Source: Acidobacteriota bacterium
Lineage (GTDB): Bacteria; Acidobacteriota; Thermoanaerobaculia; Multivoradales; JAHEKO01
DNA: 9,756 bases
Reading direction: 5' to 3'
Assembly (NCBI GenBank): GCA_029861655.1
Contig: JAOTZA010000115.1
Location: 1 to 9,756, forward strand
Positions 6,583 to 9,756 of this stretch are shown here, piece after piece. Below the pieces are notes generated by a model that saw only the letters and a list, made by a program, of their open reading frames with translations, was not told the DNA's origin and did not search any database. Position 1 is the stretch's first letter. Every line of letters starts with the position of its first letter. The position numbers were made by a program, and so were the translations under genes.

Positions 6583-7184
6583 CTACTCCCAGCGCTCGAT
6601 CACTACACGGGTCTCCGTGTAGAAACGCACCGCGTCCTTTCCGGTGGCGTGGAGATCGCCAAAGAACGATCCTTTCCATCCGGCAAACGGTAAGAAGGCC
6701 ATCGGAGCCGCGACGCCGACATTGACTCCGACCATCCCCGCCTCGACACGGCTCCTAAAGTACCAGGCGTCACGACCGCTGCGGGTGAAGATGCTGGCGG
6801 CGTTGCCGTATCTGGAACGGTTGACGAATTCCACCGCTTCCTCAACCGTCTCAACCCGGACCACCGCGAGCACCGGTCCAAAGATCTCTTCTCGGGCGAC
6901 CGCCATGTCGGGTTCTCGGAGCTCATCAAACGCGCGAGTTCTTCGGCGTGCTCCTCGAGCAGCGTCTTGTACCGAAACATCAACTGGGCGCGCTCTGGAA
7001 CCGGGGTATCCCCCCACGCCGAGAAGGCCGCGAGGGCAGCGTCCACCGCTGCGGCATTCTCCTCTCGTGTCGACAACGGTACTCGGGCGAGCACCGTGCC
7101 GTCGGCCGGGTTGAGTACCGGTTGGCTGTGCTCGGTCGCCGAGACACTCCAGTCGCCGTCGATCAGGTTGCGCAGGAGGTTCAT
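6583..7184 (-). pseudogene. mmsA: Methylmalonate-semialdehyde dehydrogenase-like gene with a large internal deletion
   Basis: From ATG 7184, about 85 codons match the N-terminus of CoA-acylating methylmalonate-semialdehyde dehydrogenases (NLIDGDW, NPADGTVLARVP, then MFRYKTLLEEHAEELARL). Near 6922-6932 the match jumps, in another reading frame, to the family's C-terminus (PDMAVAREEIFGPVL, then TRSGRDAWYF, AGWKGSFFGDLHATG, and the end at VVIERWE). The family is about 490-500 residues long, so about 300 codons are missing, including the NAD-binding core and the catalytic Cys and Glu. The junction also shifts the frame, so translation from 7184 would give only ~85 genuine residues followed by unrelated sequence. 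The intact gene would have oxidised malonate- or methylmalonate-semialdehyde to an acyl-CoA. It starts 9 nt after the MalG-like permease gene and was the last gene of that operon. An assembly error is the alternative explanation. Confidence 0.85.
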
Positions 7185-7193
7185 CGCAGTGCC

Positions 7194-8048
7194 CTATTTG
7201 ACCGCACCGACCGTGAACCCGGAGATGAACCGATCCAGGAAAAGATTGTAAAACACGGCAATCGGTATGGAGGCAATAAGGCACGCACCCATCAATGAAC
7301 CCCAGTAGTAGACGTCGCCGCGCACCAGGTAGATGGGCACCCCCACACCGATCGTCTGGTTCGAGGCACTGGAGATGAAGGTCAAGGCGTACACGAACTC
7401 CTGTGTAACAAGCGTGAAGCTGAAGATCACCACCGTGAGAATGCCGGAGAAGGAGATCGGTATCACCAACTTCAGGAACGCCCCAAACCGGGTCAATCCG
7501 TCCACCATCGCCGCGTCTTCGAGCTCACGCGGAATGGACTTGAAAAACCCCATCAGCAGCCAGATGGAGAACGGAACGGTGAAGGTCGGATAGACGGCGA
7601 TGATCGACCACAGCGAGTCCTGGAGCCCCAGCAGGGATACCACCCGCGACATCGGGATGAACAGCAGGGTTGGTGGAATCAGATAGACCAGGAAGATGGC
7701 GATGCCGAGCCGCTCTCCCCAACGGCCGGTCAGACGCGCCAAGGCGTAGGCCGCCGGCACCGCCAGTAACAGTGTAATCAACACCACCACGGCTCCAGCG
7801 AACGCAGTATTCAAGAACCAGCGCGGGAAAAGGGTCTCCTGAAACAGGAGCTTCATGTGTTCCAGTGTGGGTGTCTCGTTGAACAGGAACGGGTTGTTTT
7901 CAACGTTGTAGAGATCGCTGGTTTGCTTGAAGCTCGTGATCGCCATCCAGACAAAAGGGAAGGCCAGCAGAACGGAAAACACGCTGAGCGCGCTCCAACG
8001 GAAGATCCGGACCCGAAATCGTCCGCGTCCCACAGCCTCGTGGCTCAT
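7194..8048 (-). CDS. Sugar ABC transporter permease, MalG-like (CUT1)
   Basis: The 284-residue protein has about six membrane helices. It carries the permease EAA motif as EDAAMVDG (177-184) followed by IPIS, which docks on the ATPase. The large loop after helix 1 and the C-terminal ending FISGFTVGAVK are typical of the MalG/UgpE half of carbohydrate importers. The ATG at 8048 overlaps the stop of the MalF-like gene by one base (TGATG), implying translational coupling and a 1:1 ratio; a longer in-frame extension upstream to 8564 only runs through that gene out of frame and is not real. Together with the MalF-like permease and the ATPase it would form the inner-membrane importer. The sugar is unknown, and no binding-protein gene is in the window. 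Confidence 0.93.
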   Translation of the reverse strand: MSHEAVGRGRFRVRIFRWSALSVFSVLLAFPFVWMAITSFKQTSDLYNVENNPFLFNETPTLEHMKLLFQETLFPRWFLNTAFAGAVVVLITLLLAVPAAYALARLTGRWGERLGIAIFLVYLIPPTLLFIPMSRVVSLLGLQDSLWSIIAVYPTFTVPFSIWLLMGFFKSIPRELEDAAMVDGLTRFGAFLKLVIPISFSGILTVVIFSFTLVTQEFVYALTFISSASNQTIGVGVPIYLVRGDVYYWGSLMGACLIASIPIAVFYNLFLDRFISGFTVGAVK

Positions 8049-8935
8049 CACACCACCTCCGCGCGGTGCGCGAGGCGCAACATCAGCCAGGCAATCACCA
8101 CCAGAATCGGCACCAAGAAAACCGAGATCGCGGCTCCCTCGGCCAGATCGCCGCCCAGAATCCCAGTGAAAAAGGCCAGCGAGGGCAGAACCTGGGTCGT
8201 GTTGTACGGACCTCCTCGCGTCAGGATGTAGACCACGGTCATGTCGGTAAACGTAAAAACCACTCCAAACAAAACCGCCACGTTGATGATCGGCGCCATC
8301 ATCGGGATGGTGATCTGGAAGTGGGTGCGCCAGAAGCCGGCCCCGTCTACCGCCGCCGCCTCGTGAATATCCTTGGGGATAGCGGTGAGACCGGCCAGCA
8401 GGATCACTGTAGAGAACGGCAACATCCGCCAAGCATGCACCATGATGACCGACAACATCGCCAGCGTCGGCTCGCCCAACCACATCGGAGCTTCGAACGG
8501 CTTGACCAGATGCAACTGCACCAGGCCCCAATTGATGACGCTGTAGATCGAGTCCAGGATCCACTTCCAGCCGATGGCTCCGAGCGAGATCGGCGCCACC
8601 CAGGGCAGGAGGATAAAAAACCGCACCAGTCCCCTCCCCCGGAAGCGATCGACCAATGCCAGCGCCAGGATGTTGGCACAGACGATCACGATCAGCTGCG
8701 CACCCACCGTGAACACGAACGAACGCACCAATGCGCCACGGAAGGTAGGGTTCTGAAGGACGCTGGCGAAGTTCTGGAGACCGACAAAGCGGTATCCAAC
8801 CGTGCCAACCTTGACGTCACCGACGCTGTAGAGAAAGGCGAGCACCAGTGGAGTTCCCACCAATGCCACCATGTAGAGCAGCGCCGGAGCGAACATCGCG
8901 GCGCCCAGCCTACCGGCGCCGCGCGCTACGCCCAT
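8048..8935 (-). CDS. Sugar ABC transporter permease, MalF-like (CUT1)
   Basis: The 295-residue protein has six predicted membrane helices (first about 13-36, last about 268-287). It has the EAA loop as EAAAVDG (192-198) followed by ITIP, and the CUT1 hallmark ILTRGGPYNTT (237-247). It lacks the extra N-terminal helices and large periplasmic loop of E. coli MalF, so it matches the smaller UgpA/LacF type. The ATG at 8935 overlaps the end of the ATPase gene by 10 nt, and its stop overlaps the next permease start by 1 nt, so all three are co-translated. It forms the translocation pore with the MalG-like subunit. Substrate cannot be told from the sequence alone. Confidence 0.93.
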   Translation of the reverse strand: MGVARGAGRLGAAMFAPALLYMVALVGTPLVLAFLYSVGDVKVGTVGYRFVGLQNFASVLQNPTFRGALVRSFVFTVGAQLIVIVCANILALALVDRFRGRGLVRFFILLPWVAPISLGAIGWKWILDSIYSVINWGLVQLHLVKPFEAPMWLGEPTLAMLSVIMVHAWRMLPFSTVILLAGLTAIPKDIHEAAAVDGAGFWRTHFQITIPMMAPIINVAVLFGVVFTFTDMTVVYILTRGGPYNTTQVLPSLAFFTGILGGDLAEGAAISVFLVPILVVIAWLMLRLAHRAEVV

Positions 8936-9756
8936 ACCAACCCTCGCGGCTCGGTTCGCTTCTCGGTCACCTTGTCGAAGAAGCGGAGGTGCCGCTCGGC
9001 CACAGCGTACTCCACAGCTTCACCGTCCACCACCGGTATCTCGTAGGTCGCCGGCAGCTTGGCGATCACTTTCTGCTCGGCGAACCGGTCCCGGTCGATG
9101 AGGACATAGAGGATGCGCTCGCTACCGAGATACTCGACAGCGGTGATTCGGACGCCGATCCCCACTGCCGGTCCCTCCACCAAGACCCGCGGCAGCAGAT
9201 GCTCGGGCCGAAAGCCCACTAGGACGTCCCCATGATCGACCAGGTTCATCGGCGGCGAGCCCAAAAATGTGGCGACAAACGTATCGGCGGGATCGTCGTA
9301 CACCTCACAAGGTGATCCCACCTGGCGAACGTACCCCTCGTGCAGCACTACAATGCGATCGCCCATCGCCATCGCCTCGACCTGGTCATGGGTCACGTAG
9401 ATGGTGGTCGTGCCGACTCGGTCGTGAAACTGGGTGAGCTCTTCGCGCGCCGAGGCTCGCAGCTTGGCATCCAGGTTCGAGAGTGGCTCGTCGAGCAGAA
9501 ACACGGTCGGCTCGCGCACGATGGCGCGGGCCAGCGCTACCCTCTGACGCTCCCCTCCGGAGAGTTCGCGCGGTTTGCGCTCGAGCAGCCCACCGATGCC
9601 GAGCAGCTCGGCCGCCCACTCGACCTTGCCCGGGTGCTCCGCCTTGGGCAACCCCTGTGCCCGCAGAGGAAACGCGATGTTCTTGTACACCGACAGATGG
9701 GGGTAGAGCGCATAGCTCTGAAACACCATGGCGATGCGCCGATCCCGCGGTGCCAG
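8926..9756 (-). CDS. Sugar ABC transporter ATPase, MalK/UgpC-like (5' end outside window)
   Basis: The frame runs through the right edge; codons before the ATG at 9729 (PRDRRIA) belong to the family, so the start and Walker A lie outside. Visible in order are the Q-loop (FQSYALYPH), the ABC signature (LSGGERQRVALARAI), Walker B with D-loop (VFLLDEPLSNLD), the H-loop (YVTHDQ) and a C-terminal TOBE-type regulatory domain containing GFRPEHL. All catalytic elements within view are intact. The 276 visible residues suggest a total of about 340, shorter than E. coli MalK. It would hydrolyse ATP to drive the two permeases encoded directly downstream. ATPases of this type can be shared between several sugar importers, but the overlapping genes argue for a dedicated one here. 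Confidence 0.95.
   Translation of the reverse strand: MAPRDRRIAMVFQSYALYPHLSVYKNIAFPLRAQGLPKAEHPGKVEWAAELLGIGGLLERKPRELSGGERQRVALARAIVREPTVFLLDEPLSNLDAKLRASAREELTQFHDRVGTTTIYVTHDQVEAMAMGDRIVVLHEGYVRQVGSPCEVYDDPADTFVATFLGSPPMNLVDHGDVLVGFRPEHLLPRVLVEGPAVGIGVRITAVEYLGSERILYVLIDRDRFAEQKVIAKLPATYEIPVVDGEAVEYAVAERHLRFFDKVTEKRTEPRGLVWA

Noticed and set aside
7194..8564. 456-codon version of the MalG-like permease
   Set aside because: The first ~170 codons overlap the MalF-like gene out of frame and do not match the family; ATG 8048 with the TGATG overlap is the better start.
8066..9046. 326-codon + strand open frame across the permease and ATPase genes
   Set aside because: Its composition is low in hydrophobic residues and rich in His, Arg and Gln, as expected for the complement of membrane-protein genes; the - strand genes are unambiguous.

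Overview
The window looks like chromosomal DNA of a GC-rich Gram-negative bacterium. It encodes an outer-membrane beta-barrel porin with a signal peptide, a CUT1-type sugar ABC importer, and a nucleotidyltransferase-like signalling cluster. No 16S, tRNA or other lineage marker is present, so the phylum cannot be fixed. A proteobacterium or an acidobacterium would both fit, but this is inference.

Left part (3-3680, + strand): a compact operon of four genes. It holds the C-terminal part of a DUF294 protein with a degenerate nucleotidyltransferase motif, a DnaQ-like DEDDh 3'-5' exonuclease, a CBS-CBS-DUF294-DUF294_C protein with an intact GSxGR/DxD motif, and a small tail-anchored-looking membrane protein of unknown function. 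DUF294/exonuclease neighbours of this kind are known beside acetate/solute symporter genes in other bacteria. Any such partner here would lie left of the window.

Middle (3686-4135): a non-coding minisatellite of ten 34-bp units plus truncated edge copies. Each unit is a perfect 8-bp-stem, 6-nt-loop inverted repeat made of two GTCGAC palindromes. All variation among the units falls outside the stems. Two diverged hairpins with the same 6-nt loop follow, one with a compensatory base-pair change. The array fills the gap between convergent genes and is the least ordinary element of the window.

Next (4163-4988, - strand): a two-gene unit of a small two-helix membrane protein and a membrane-anchored TPR protein. 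It diverges across a 306-bp intergenic leader (4989-5294) from a + strand porin (5295-6512), which ends in a strong rho-independent terminator (6543-6575).

Right part (6583-9756, - strand): a sugar ABC transporter operon, read right to left as ATPase (cut by the window edge), MalF-like permease and MalG-like permease with overlapping genes. It is followed by a methylmalonate-semialdehyde dehydrogenase-like gene that has lost about 300 internal codons and its reading frame and is a pseudogene. No mobile element, RNA gene or CRISPR array was found. Nothing here is a clear new defence or biosynthetic system. The best candidates for novelty are the hairpin minisatellite and the paired dead/intact DUF294 proteins with the exonuclease.
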